Part shown: positions 41,901 to 49,281 of the stretch, piece by piece
How the letters are laid out: every line of letters begins with the position of its first letter
Numbering within the stretch: the first letter of the stretch is position 1
NCBI RefSeq assembly: GCF_014645835.1
Contig: NZ_BMMM01000031.1
Span: forward strand, 42,976 to 106,975
Length of the DNA: 64,000 nt
Origin: Streptomyces albiflavescens
Lineage (GTDB): Bacteria; Actinomycetota; Actinomycetes; Streptomycetales; Streptomycetaceae
Reading direction: 5' to 3'
Program-made: the position numbers and the translations under genes
The notes under the pieces: generated by a model
Seen by the model: the letters and a program-made list of their open reading frames with translations, nothing else
What the model was told of the DNA's origin: nothing
Databases searched by the model: none

Positions 41901-43322
41901 GATGCGGGAGGAGACGATCTGGCCCAGCTCGCCGATGCGCCGGGCCAGGGATTCCGCGGTGCTGCCCACCAGCGCGTACGCGTCCTCGCCCTGCGCCTGG
42001 GTGTGCGGCAGCCAGCGGGTCCAGGACCAGTCCTGCTCGCCGTCCGGCCCACCGAGCACGACGATGCGCAAATCGGCGGGGCTGTGGAGGGCGGCGGCCT
42101 GAGCCGCCATCCATCCGGCGAGCCGGACCGCCCCCGGGCCGGCGACACCCGCGACTCGGACCCTGCGTAGGGGTACGGCGACGGGCACCTGGTTGAGCAG
42201 GGGCACCGTGGTACGCCGGTTCTCGTCCTGGGTGGGGTCGTCGACGCTCAGCGCCGAGGGCAGGTCGGTCGTGCCGACCCGCACGGACAGGAAGTCGGGG
42301 TCCTGCCAGCGACGCTCCCACAGTCTTTCCGAGGGCTGGCAGGCCATCTGCAGCAGCGCGGCGGGATCCGGCAGGGACAGCCTCAGGTTGTGCTGCTCTT
42401 CGAGTACGGCGGCGTCGATGTCCTCGCGCGCCCGCGCCAGCGCCTGCTCGTACTCCTCCTTCTTCTCCAGGTACTTGAGCATGGCCTGCTTGCGGCCGCC
42501 GAACTGGGTGACCAGCGCGGCGATCGGTGAGAGCAGGGCGATGAAGACGAAGGACCACCGCTGGGTGATGAAGATGGCGATCGCCGCGCTGCCCGCCGGC
42601 AGCAGCAGGATCGGAAGCAGCGGGATGGGACGTTTGTCCGGCTTGACCGGTGGTGTCGGCAGCCGGAACTTGGCCCCGGTGGCCGGCGGCAGGAACCGTG
42701 GTGGCCGGTTGAACTCCAGACCGAGGCCGTCCTGGGCCGGTGTCAACGGCGCCCCGGTCGGGCGGCGAGACGTCAGCTCCAGCAGGATGTCCCCGACAGC
42801 CAGTTGGCTGCCCTCCCGCCAGGGGGACGCGCCCTGCACGGCTTTGCCGTCCAGCAGCGCCATGTCGGTCATCAGCAGCTCGGCACTCCCGTCGAGCCGG
42901 ACCCGTACCCGGGCGGCGAGCGCAGGTGCGCCCTCGGCCAGCCGGATCCGGCACGTCGGGGCGCTGCCGATGTCGTAGTCGCCGGGCACGAGGCGGAAGA
43001 CCGTCCCCGCGCCCGGTCCCGAGACCACCCGGGCCTCGGTGCGGCTCTCGGGCTCGGGCTCCCGGGGAAGCGGGGCGCCGAGCCCGAGGTCCATGCCGTC
43101 CCGCACCCCGGCCGCCTGCAGCGTGACCTGCGGGTCGACGGGGTCGGAACCGACGTACAGAGCCGGCTCCGCGGCCCCTGTCCCGTCGGCCCCCGCATAC
43201 CCGACGGCGCGTGCCAGCTCCGCCGCGAACCGGCCCGCCTGTGCGGAGGGTTCGGTGTCGACGGCGACCGCGGTGGATGCTTCCTCCACCTGCGGGTCAC
43301 GAACGCTGACGGTCAATCGCAC
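38919..43322 (-). CDS. Type VII secretion FtsK/SpoIIIE ATPase, EccC/EssC type with ubiquitin-like and FHA domains
   Basis: The 1467-residue motor has: residues 1-85 a YukD/EccD-like ubiquitin fold (TLQAAGVRDGMDLGLG); about 95-185 an FHA domain (VPGDYDIGSAPTCRIRL); two membrane helices at about 233-272; then three FtsK-type ATPase domains. D1 is canonical (Walker A GTTGSGKS at 650-657, Walker B LLLVIDEFA at 756-764). D2 (GSPRSGRS, 995-1002) and D3 (GPPRTGRS, 1286-1293) have arginine in place of the Walker lysine. It would drive export of WXG100 and effector proteins from the membrane. FHA domains ahead of the helices resemble Firmicutes EssC more than mycobacterial EccC. Last gene of the toxin operon. 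Confidence 0.92.
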   Translation of the reverse strand: MRLTVSVRDPQVEEASTAVAVDTEPSAQAGRFAAELARAVGYAGADGTGAAEPALYVGSDPVDPQVTLQAAGVRDGMDLGLGAPLPREPEPESRTEARVVSGPGAGTVFRLVPGDYDIGSAPTCRIRLAEGAPALAARVRVRLDGSAELLMTDMALLDGKAVQGASPWREGSQLAVGDILLELTSRRPTGAPLTPAQDGLGLEFNRPPRFLPPATGAKFRLPTPPVKPDKRPIPLLPILLLPAGSAAIAIFITQRWSFVFIALLSPIAALVTQFGGRKQAMLKYLEKKEEYEQALARAREDIDAAVLEEQHNLRLSLPDPAALLQMACQPSERLWERRWQDPDFLSVRVGTTDLPSALSVDDPTQDENRRTTVPLLNQVPVAVPLRRVRVAGVAGPGAVRLAGWMAAQAAALHSPADLRIVVLGGPDGEQDWSWTRWLPHTQAQGEDAYALVGSTAESLARRIGELGQIVSSRIAAGPDLTRGGVNGYPDILVVLEQARRARSLPGVIALLRDGPSVGVHTLCIDREERLLPEECGAVVVTDSAATTSRVRTGAGAALENVRTDSPESGWYEPFGRALAPLRGVGDSDESALPGSVRLLDLLDIEPPTAEALVAGWSLGGRSTRAALGVGYDGEFAVDLVRDGPHALIAGTTGSGKSELLQTLVATLAVVNRPDEMTFVLVDYKGGSAFAECADLPHTVGLVTDLDTQLVERALVSLGAELRRRETQLAQAGAKDIEDYLDKRTRGGDVLPPLPRLLLVIDEFASMVRELPDFISGLVNIAQRGRSLGIHLILATQRPGGAVTPDIRANTNLRIALRTTDTSESRDIIDAPDSGDISPANPGRAYARLGPSALLPFQAGRVGGRRPGGAAVPAGAEVPIQAQVVSWRDLGGPLPVGRSRGGSGSAQPEAVTDLAVLTAAIAQAARLADVRRQPSPWLPPLPALLEWAAPPAPKPTAERQAALPAVEYGMVDLPAQQSRSPLVFDLDRAGHLHIIGSPRSGRSQTLRTLAAALGQAHGADDVHLYGIDCGNGALNALTALPHCGAVVDRNQVERLGRLLDRLGAELTSRQSVLGGQGTADLTELRRMQAADERLPHIVLMVDRFEVFEREFTAYDNGSYLERMIRLLRDGAGVGIHVVLAGDRVLGNSRFSGTTEDKIVLRLNDRQDYSSVGIPTRSAPSDPPPGRGIRTQDLSEAQIAVLGDDLSGAAQAEFLLNLGQELTERETGVPAARRALGLDVLPDRISYADALTLHTRGGPMRPLVAVGGDTLTSLGPDLTDVPTFVIAGPPRTGRSTALLTAAHSLLAAGAGLVVLAPRRSPLRSLEGRPGIAALITDAEVSATEFRQALSNVPEESGVIVVDDAELFMGAEIDPDLALFARGGAGNGWGLLAAGNAESLSLSLAGWMGQVKRNRTGMLLSPQGLSDGEVIGVRLNRGVVGQAPQPGRGLLHLGDGSLRTVQVPRSEADS

Positions 43323-43412
43323 GGCTCATCGTCTTTCTTCTCGGGCTTCTCGGGCTTCTCGGGCGGAAAGGGGTGTGGTGACGGGTCGCCTCGGCTGCGG
43401 GCGGGCCGTGGG

Positions 43413-43706
43413 TCAGCCGAGGTTGGCGCCGAGCTGGTCGTCGGTCTGCGAGAAGGCGTCACCGACGCTCCTCACGTACTGACCGATCCCCTGCAGGGAC
43501 TGGTTGACCTGGTCGAACCCCTTGGCGAACTCCTCGAAGAACGGCGAGAACTTCTGCTGGGCGGCGGGCGTGCTGTAGCCGTTGGCGAGCAGGTTGGTGA
43601 TCTTGCCTCGGACCTCGTTGAGCTTGTCCTGCAGCTGCGAGAAGTCGGTCAGCAGGGCCTGCGAAGTGGAGGAGGTCTCATCCGAGTTGACGGTGTAGGC
43701 GGGCAT
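43413..43706 (-). CDS. WXG100-family ESX protein
   Basis: ATG 43706 has an excellent AAGGAG site seven bases before it. The 97-residue helical-hairpin protein has the WXG100 length and heptad pattern; the central turn reads LLANGYSTPAAQQKF, with NGY where WXG is expected. No signal peptide. It lies between the SseB-like gene and the ATPase gene and is the probable small substrate or co-secreted partner of the EccC motor and the toxin. Confidence 0.82.
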   Translation of the reverse strand: MPAYTVNSDETSSTSQALLTDFSQLQDKLNEVRGKITNLLANGYSTPAAQQKFSPFFEEFAKGFDQVNQSLQGIGQYVRSVGDAFSQTDDQLGANLG

Positions 43707-43792
43707 GTCAGTACTCCTTGTCAGGTGTGTTTGGGTGTGCATCCACCCGCTCCGGGATGGAAGTCCGGGTGATGGCCGGTCACGGGGGTCAA

Positions 43793-44512
43793 CTACCCCC
43801 GGTCACGGCCCTTGCGAGGGATCTCTGGGGCGGCGGGTGCGGACGGGGGCGGCGTGGGTATGTCCCCGCCCGCATAACCGGGGAGTGCGTCCGCGTTCCG
43901 GTCGCCGGGGTCAGGGCTCTGCAGCGCGGCCCGCAGATCCGTGTTCTCGACGATCAAGGACACCTCGCTGTCCGCGTTGATCCGTATGGCCGTGCCGTCC
44001 GGCAGCAGGGTCAGCAGATCGGCGAGCGCGACCGGCAGCAACTGCGGTGCGGTGGGCGGTCCGTGCCGGGGGTCGGTCAGCACCTTGACGAAGGTGCTGC
44101 CCGACTCGTCCTGGTAGGCGGTCAACTCCCCCTGTGCGTCGACCGGGAGGTAGACGGTGGCTTCCCGCAACGCGTTGAGCACCGCGGCCTCCAGTCCGTG
44201 ACCGGTCGCCGCACGCTGCATCGCGGCATCCACCGGGTCGGTGGGATCCGCGAGCAGCAGACTTCGCGGTGAGGGCCGGTAGTCCGGGTTGGGCATGAAG
44301 ACCCCGGGTTCACCGTGCTCGTCCACGGGCCAGGCTCCGAGGATCGCGTACGGGGGTACGGCGCCCTCCGCGTCGTACGCCGGGTCGATCGAGTAGAGCC
44401 AACTCCCCGGCGACTGCCGCGCGCGCGTCCGCATCTCCTCCGTGAGTGGAGGAAGCGGGTGGCTGCCGCCTTGCTCGTTCGCGGAGGCGTTCGCGGAGGC
44501 TTCTTCGCTCAT
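43793..44512 (-). CDS. SseB-N-domain protein (type VII-associated; chaperone or immunity candidate)
   Basis: The 239-residue acidic protein has no signal or membrane helix. Residues about 30-110 are helical with the WLYSIDPAYD and YAILGAWPVDEHGE segments seen in actinobacterial type-VII-associated SseB-like proteins; about 115-205 match the SseB N-terminal fold (EATVYLPVDAQGELTAY, LLPDGTAIRINADSE). The tail is proline-rich. It starts 27 bp downstream of the toxin stop, where a cognate immunity protein or chaperone is usually encoded. Function is inferred from position only. Confidence 0.7.
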   Translation of the reverse strand: MSEEASANASANEQGGSHPLPPLTEEMRTRARQSPGSWLYSIDPAYDAEGAVPPYAILGAWPVDEHGEPGVFMPNPDYRPSPRSLLLADPTDPVDAAMQRAATGHGLEAAVLNALREATVYLPVDAQGELTAYQDESGSTFVKVLTDPRHGPPTAPQLLPVALADLLTLLPDGTAIRINADSEVSLIVENTDLRAALQSPDPGDRNADALPGYAGGDIPTPPPSAPAAPEIPRKGRDRG

Positions 44513-44539
44513 CTCGTTCTTCCCTGAGGTGGTGGGCTG

Positions 44540-46711
44540 TCAGGCGGGAGGTGGTGTGGGTGGCAGGGGTCGTACGGGTGGTGGTCCTGGTGGTGTGGGT
44601 GGCAGGGGTCGTACGGGCGGTGGTCCTGGTGGTGGCCCCGGCGGTGGCGGCAGGGGTCGTACGGGTGGTGGTCCTTGTGGTGTGGGTGGCAGGGGTCGTC
44701 CGGGTGGTGGTCCGGGTGGTGGCCCTGGTGGTGGTGGCAGGGGACCTCCGGGTGGTGGCCCTGGTGGTGGTGGCAGGGGACCTCCGGGTGGTGGCCCTGG
44801 TGGTGGGGGCAGGGGACCTCCGGGTGGTGGCCCTGGTGGTGGTGGCAGGGGACCTCCGGGTGGTGGCCCTGGTGGTGGTGGCAGGGGACCTCCAGGCGGT
44901 GGCCCCGGCGGAGGGACAGCAGTCCCAGACACAGGAGCACCAGGGTTGGGGGCCGTCGGCCGGGGAATGAAGTTGGGGTTTGGGATGAAATCTCCGACTA
45001 CCACCGGCATGAAGGGAGCGCCTCCGCTTTTGACGATCTGGGCTCCCTGGATGAACTCCGGGCGGATGCCGCCAGGGAAGGCGACCTCCTGCTGACCCTC
45101 ATTGCCATGGGGCCCCAGGGTATGGTTGACGTCGATTCCGCCGGGCGCCACGATGCGGAAGCGGAAGACGTGCGCCCCGTTGGGGCCGGCGCCGCCGAGG
45201 AAGTTCAGGTCCTCCCGCCTGGTGGTCGACACGAACGCGGACGGCGTGTTCCGCTCGACGAAGTCGGCGAGGTTCGTGTTCGCGGGTTTCCTGGGCGCGA
45301 AGCCGGTCACGAAGGGACCATCCGTGCCCTGGAAGCCCCCCGGGAAGCGGGTGTCGTCGCGGAACAGCGGGTTGTTGTCGGTGCGGAAAATCGGTACGCC
45401 ATCCGGGTTTTCCGGACTGGTCGGGATGCCCGTGATGCGGGTCGGATCCACCTTCGGGTCGAGCTGTGCACTCGGTTGACCGGTGGGCGGCGTCGGACTG
45501 GTCGTGGCGGGCGGCCGCGTCGGACCGTCGGGCAGTGACCGGGAGGTGCCGCCTCCCGCCGGGGCAGGTGCTCCAACGGGCCCACCGCTCGCACTCCCGG
45601 CGCCCTTTCCTCCGCCCAACCCCTTGAAGGCAATGGCACCGCCGACGCCCAGCAGACCTGCAACCGCAATGGTGCCCACATCGAACTGCTCGCCGTCGAT
45701 GGCCGAACTGACCGCCGACTGGGCTGCGCCCTCACCGAATGCCTGGGCCGCCCCGCCCACAACCTTGATGCGGTTGCCGTTGACCAGGGGGCCGATGGTA
45801 ATGCTGCTGCCGATCGAGGACTTGACGCTCTTGATGCTGCCGCTGACGGTCTTGACCGCCCCCGGCACCAGCTTGCCGATCGCCCCGGCGCCGGCCTTGA
45901 TCACCGCGCCCCCCACCCCCAGCAGGCCCGCGCCGGGTATCACCCCGATCAGACCGGTGAGAAAATCTCCGAGGCTGAAGTTGCCGCTGGCGATGGCCGA
46001 TATCTGAGTGACGGCGAACAGTGTGCCCCCCAGCAGTGCGCCGACCACCGGAAAGAACACGGCCACCGCCGCCGCCAGCACACTCAGCAGGATCTGGACG
46101 AACGGAAACTCCTTGAAGAAGTCGGCGATTTTCTGAAAGACGTTCCGCTCCGGAATCGCCTCGCTCGCCGCCCGGTCCAGTACGTCCTCGCACTGACGCT
46201 GCGCGCTCTCCCGCATCGCCTTCGCCTGCTCCGCAAGGCCCTTGGCCGCGTTCAGCTCGGCCTTGCCCGCGTCGATGGCGTCCTGTTGCCTGTTCCCCTC
46301 GGCCCGCTCCTCGTCCGTGGGGTTCTCCCCAAGCTGCGGGGGCGCCTGGTTCGCTCGCGGCGCGGCCGCCCGTGCCTGGTCCACCGCGCGGTCGAAGGTC
46401 TCCTGTGCCTCCCTCAGCCGCGGCATGTAGTCGTTGTAGGCCTGGGCCGCGTCCTGGTAGGACGTCATGGTCTTGTTCAGCTTGTCCGGAAGATCGTCGC
46501 CGACCTTCTCCTTCAGCTTGTCCATCGCCGAACCACGGCCCTGCGAAATCACGCCGTCCTTCTTCAGGATGTTCAACGCCTTTTCCGCGGCGTCCCCGAC
46601 ATCCCGGTACCGCTGCATGACGCCCTGGATCAGGTCCGGGTCTCCGGGCGTTGGATCCCGGTCCATTCCGACGAGCGTGAAGTCCTCGGGACTTGAATAC
46701 CGGCGTGCCAT
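44540..46711 (-). CDS. Type VII-secreted polymorphic toxin with scabin/pierisin-like ADP-ribosyltransferase domain
   Basis: The start is ATG 46711, after GGGGGA; the frame continues to 47749 only as a shadow of the divergent gene. Of 723 residues, 1-185 form a helical head typical of actinobacterial T7SS-secreted proteins (DPTPGDPDLIQ; KLNKTMTSYQDAAQAYNDY). About 200-365 contain hydrophobic, glycine-rich membrane-active helices. About 370-420 is a Pro/Thr linker. About 428-565 is an ADP-ribosyltransferase of the DNA-targeting pierisin/scabin group: R451 in LFRDDTR, SAFVSTT (S495) and QQE (Q540-E542) followed by VAFPGGI. About 598-723 is a proline-rich repeat tail. It should be exported by the linked motor and modify nucleic acid or nucleotide in a target cell. 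Confidence 0.85.
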   Translation of the reverse strand: MARRYSSPEDFTLVGMDRDPTPGDPDLIQGVMQRYRDVGDAAEKALNILKKDGVISQGRGSAMDKLKEKVGDDLPDKLNKTMTSYQDAAQAYNDYMPRLREAQETFDRAVDQARAAAPRANQAPPQLGENPTDEERAEGNRQQDAIDAGKAELNAAKGLAEQAKAMRESAQRQCEDVLDRAASEAIPERNVFQKIADFFKEFPFVQILLSVLAAAVAVFFPVVGALLGGTLFAVTQISAIASGNFSLGDFLTGLIGVIPGAGLLGVGGAVIKAGAGAIGKLVPGAVKTVSGSIKSVKSSIGSSITIGPLVNGNRIKVVGGAAQAFGEGAAQSAVSSAIDGEQFDVGTIAVAGLLGVGGAIAFKGLGGGKGAGSASGGPVGAPAPAGGGTSRSLPDGPTRPPATTSPTPPTGQPSAQLDPKVDPTRITGIPTSPENPDGVPIFRTDNNPLFRDDTRFPGGFQGTDGPFVTGFAPRKPANTNLADFVERNTPSAFVSTTRREDLNFLGGAGPNGAHVFRFRIVAPGGIDVNHTLGPHGNEGQQEVAFPGGIRPEFIQGAQIVKSGGAPFMPVVVGDFIPNPNFIPRPTAPNPGAPVSGTAVPPPGPPPGGPLPPPPGPPPGGPLPPPPGPPPGGPLPPPPGPPPGGPLPPPPGPPPGGPLPPPPGPPPGPPPGRPLPPTPQGPPPVRPLPPPPGPPPGPPPVRPLPPTPPGPPPVRPLPPTPPPA
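44723..44902 (-). repeat. Five tandem 36-bp repeats encoding a proline-rich tail
   Basis: Five copies of 36 bp (44723-44758, 44759-44794, 44795-44830, 44831-44866, 44867-44902) differ by only a few bases and encode the 12-residue unit PPPPGPPPGGPL. Degenerate related units extend the array to 44540, giving roughly 125 proline-rich residues at the end of the toxin. Very strong strand asymmetry (G and T on plus) marks the region. Confidence 0.92.
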
Positions 46712-46874
46712 TTGTGCATCCCCCGCTGAGCTGTCTCTCAGGTGTGGTTCGCGAGGTACACGGGATGGGGGCTGTCGAAGGTTCAGATTCTGTTGTGAAC
46801 GATTTGAGCGAGCGGCTCCGTGTAGTGGGTGGATCCGGAAGGCAAAGGCACACCAGAGGACATGGACGGACGAC

Positions 46875-48326
46875 ATGAGCAACGGCATCGGTGCCCCGCC
46901 CCCGCACAGGCCGAGAATCGGCAAGGCATCCCGTGGTGCGCGCACCGTGCTGCGTGCCCTCGCCGTCGTCCTGATCGGCTGCTTCGCGGCACTGGGCGTG
47001 GCCGCGTCCGCGACCGCGGCGGACGATGACGACCTGATCAAGGTGTTCGTGGTCCAGGACCCCGCCCAGACCGGGGGACAGCTCGCCACCCTGGCGTCCA
47101 TCGCCGCCGGCACGCTGGGCGACGCCTCACGGGCCGGGGAGATCCTCGAACTCAACCGCGGTCTGGCCCAGCCGGACGGCGGCGCGCTGAACAGCGCTGA
47201 CGACCAGTTGCGTCCGGGCTGGATTCTGCGGCTGCCACCGGACGCCTCGGGGCCCGATGTACGACAGGCTCGGGACACCGGGAACCAGAACACCGCTTCC
47301 GCCGCCCCGGACGGGGCGGGAGCGCCGAGCGGCGGCAACGGCACGACAGCCGCCGGGTCCACCATGTTCACCATTCCGCTGGCCGCGGCCGTCGCCGTGC
47401 TCGGTGCCATCGTGCTGGCCCTGGTCACCGCCGGCATCGTGGGCAGGCGCAAGGTGCGCGGGGCGTACGGCGCCGTGATGCGCGCGGTCCGCAGGCTGGG
47501 TGCCCCGGTCAGGCGACGGCGCCGGCTCATGCTGCGGCGTGCGCTGGGCCGACGGTTCGCCACCGACGCCGACTCGGTGCGGCGGGCGTACGGCACGCTC
47601 GCCGAATTCGCGGCCGTACGGAGCCGACCGGAGACCCCGGTGCACGCACTGCGTGTCGACAACGCCGGTGCGACGGTGTGGCTGGCGGCCTCCGACACCC
47701 TGGAGGCTCCCTGGAGGAACGTCGACAGCACGCGCTGGCGACGCCCCACCGCCGAGGCCGGCTGGCTGAACGGCGGCCCGGAGGACGGTGGTACGGCATC
47801 GCGGGCGGCGATCTCCGCCGCGTGCCTGGTGCGGGTGGGGACGGATACCGAGGGTAAACCCGTCTTTGTGGATCTCAGCCGACTCGACGGTGTCCTCAGT
47901 GTGACCGGTGATCACGGCGTGGCCCGCGACGTGGTGCAGAACGTGCTGGCGGAGATCGCGCGCATCCGGCCGGAAACACCGGTGACCGTCCTGCGCGGCG
48001 CGGACGGCGCTCCACCTCCCATCCTGCCTGCCGGCCTGACACAGCTCGGCCGGGCCGAACTTCCGGCCGGCACGGGAGCCATGGCGGTGCACGGCACCGT
48101 GCGCGCTGCCGCCTCACGCCGCCCGGTCAAGGGCCTCGTCGTCGTGGCGGGCACCCCCACCGGGCAGGAGGCCGCGGAGTTGGCCGCACTGTGCGGACCC
48201 GGCGGTGCAGGCTGGACGGGGCTCGTGTACGGCGAAGTGAGCGGCGCGCACTGGCGTTGGTACACCGATGCCGACGGCGATGTGGACATCCCGGTCCTGG
48301 ACGTGAAGCTGACCGTTCCGGCATGA
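46875..48326 (+). CDS. Membrane protein with LysM-like extracellular domain, T7SS-associated
   Basis: ATG 46875 follows GGACGGAC. The 483-residue protein has a signal/anchor at about 25-48, a LysM-like module at about 52-120 (FVVQDPAQTG, ASRAGEILELNRG, LRPGWILRLP), a low-complexity linker, a second helix at about 165-190, a very basic patch, and a cytoplasmic C-terminal domain of about 270 residues that I do not recognise. The layout resembles the BTAD/LysM membrane proteins found near secretion and regulator genes, but without a DNA-binding part. It is divergent from the toxin operon, with a 163-bp shared control region. Confidence 0.7.
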   Translation: MSNGIGAPPPHRPRIGKASRGARTVLRALAVVLIGCFAALGVAASATAADDDDLIKVFVVQDPAQTGGQLATLASIAAGTLGDASRAGEILELNRGLAQPDGGALNSADDQLRPGWILRLPPDASGPDVRQARDTGNQNTASAAPDGAGAPSGGNGTTAAGSTMFTIPLAAAVAVLGAIVLALVTAGIVGRRKVRGAYGAVMRAVRRLGAPVRRRRRLMLRRALGRRFATDADSVRRAYGTLAEFAAVRSRPETPVHALRVDNAGATVWLAASDTLEAPWRNVDSTRWRRPTAEAGWLNGGPEDGGTASRAAISAACLVRVGTDTEGKPVFVDLSRLDGVLSVTGDHGVARDVVQNVLAEIARIRPETPVTVLRGADGAPPPILPAGLTQLGRAELPAGTGAMAVHGTVRAAASRRPVKGLVVVAGTPTGQEAAELAALCGPGGAGWTGLVYGEVSGAHWRWYTDADGDVDIPVLDVKLTVPA

Positions 48327-48408
48327 GTGGCACGATTCGTCGTACTGGCATGGGTCGTACCAGCATGGGTCATGCCGGCATGCATCGCGTGCCCACGGCA
48401 CAGCGGAC

Positions 48409-48460
48409 GGCCCGGCCCGCCACACCGTGCGCTGCGCGCACCGCATGGGCGGACCGGGCC
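48409..48460. terminator. Bidirectional terminator-like stem between convergent genes
   Basis: GGCCCGG (48409-48415) plus CCGCC (48417-48421) pair with GGCGG (48448-48452) plus CCGGGCC (48454-48460), with one mismatch. An inner stem GTGCGC/GCGCAC fills the loop. It lies between the LysM-like gene and the convergent sigma-factor gene. Confidence 0.55.
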
Positions 48461-48471
48461 GGAGAGCCGAC

Positions 48472-49014
48472 TCACCGTACGGCGACGCCCGCCTCTGTCA
48501 TGACCTTCGCGCGCAGGCTGTTGAGCGCGTAGTACTGACGGGACTTGACGGTGCCGGCCGGTATGCCGAGTATCCGTGCTGTCTCCTGCACGGTCTTGTC
48601 GCGCAGATAGGTGTGCAGCAGCACCTCCCGGTGCTCATGCGGCAGTTGCCGCAACAAGGCTGTCACCTCGGCCCGAACGAGCACGGCGTCGGCATCGTCG
48701 GGCCGGACCGCGTCACGCTCCTCGGCGCCGACGGTCTCGTGACGGTGGGCGGCGCTGCGCAGCCGGTCGACAACCAGGTTTCGGGCCACGGTGAGCAGCC
48801 AGCCCCGTACCGAGCCCTCGGTGCCGTAGAGCCGCTCCAGGTGATGCCAGGCGCGGATGAGGGTTTCCTGGACGATGTCCTCCGCGGCGTGGCGATCGTT
48901 CAGCAACCTCTCGACATAGGCGAGCACTGCCTTCGCGTGGTCGGAGATCAGCGTGTGCAGCAGGTCCCTCTGGCGTGCGGGCGTCGAGACGTCCGCAGAG
49001 GTGATCGTGTTCAT
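48472..49014 (-). CDS. ECF-type RNA polymerase sigma factor (SigL/SigE-like)
   Basis: The start is ATG 49014, with AGGAA seven bases ahead; the long upstream frame is not needed. The 180-residue protein has sigma region 2 (LLNDRHAAEDIVQETLIRAWHHL) and region 4 (LPHEHREVLLHTYLRDKTVQETARILGI with TVKSRQYYAL). No anti-sigma gene (zinc-finger or membrane) lies next to it, which is unusual for this class; control may be transcriptional. It could direct the adjacent type VII locus, but no matching promoter pair was identified. Confidence 0.9.
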   Translation of the reverse strand: MNTITSADVSTPARQRDLLHTLISDHAKAVLAYVERLLNDRHAAEDIVQETLIRAWHHLERLYGTEGSVRGWLLTVARNLVVDRLRSAAHRHETVGAEERDAVRPDDADAVLVRAEVTALLRQLPHEHREVLLHTYLRDKTVQETARILGIPAGTVKSRQYYALNSLRAKVMTEAGVAVR

Positions 49015-49234
49015 GTTCCAGTTCCTGAGAGGGAAAGTCGTACGTGTGCCGCTGGGGCGCACGGCGCGAAGTGAGCAGGCCGGCCAGACCCGGTTCGGGT
49101 GTCGATGACCGTCCGCCAACACGTGGTTCGTGACAATCGCGGTGAAGGCCCCGTGAAGCGGTCCTCGGCGAGCGTAAGCAGCGGGCAATGCCGGAACGCT
49201 GACGGATTTCTGACGTTCGGGAGCACGAGCGGAA

Positions 49235-49263
49235 GCACGGCTGTTGCTCAGCAACAGCCGTGC
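49235..49263 (-). terminator. Perfect 13-bp hairpin after the afsR-like gene
   Basis: GCACGGCTGTTGC (49235-49247), TCA loop, GCAACAGCCGTGC (49251-49263): a perfect stem starting 18 bp past the minus-strand stop at 49282. Likely terminates that transcript. The rest of the gap to 49014 shows no gene. Confidence 0.7.
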
Positions 49264-49281
49264 CGCTGCGGCGTGTTCGGA

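Noticed and set aside
39420..42170. 916-codon plus-strand frame opposite the EccC motor
   Set aside because: A third-position composition artefact; the minus strand holds intact Walker motifs.
44446..45538. Long plus-strand open frames rich in Gly, Val and Trp opposite the toxin tail
   Set aside because: They are antisense translations of the 36-bp proline-codon repeats, have no ribosome site and end without any domain.
46712..47749. N-terminal extension of the toxin frame by about 346 residues
   Set aside because: The extension lies antisense to the divergent LysM-like gene; the T7SS head begins naturally at ATG 46711 with a ribosome site.
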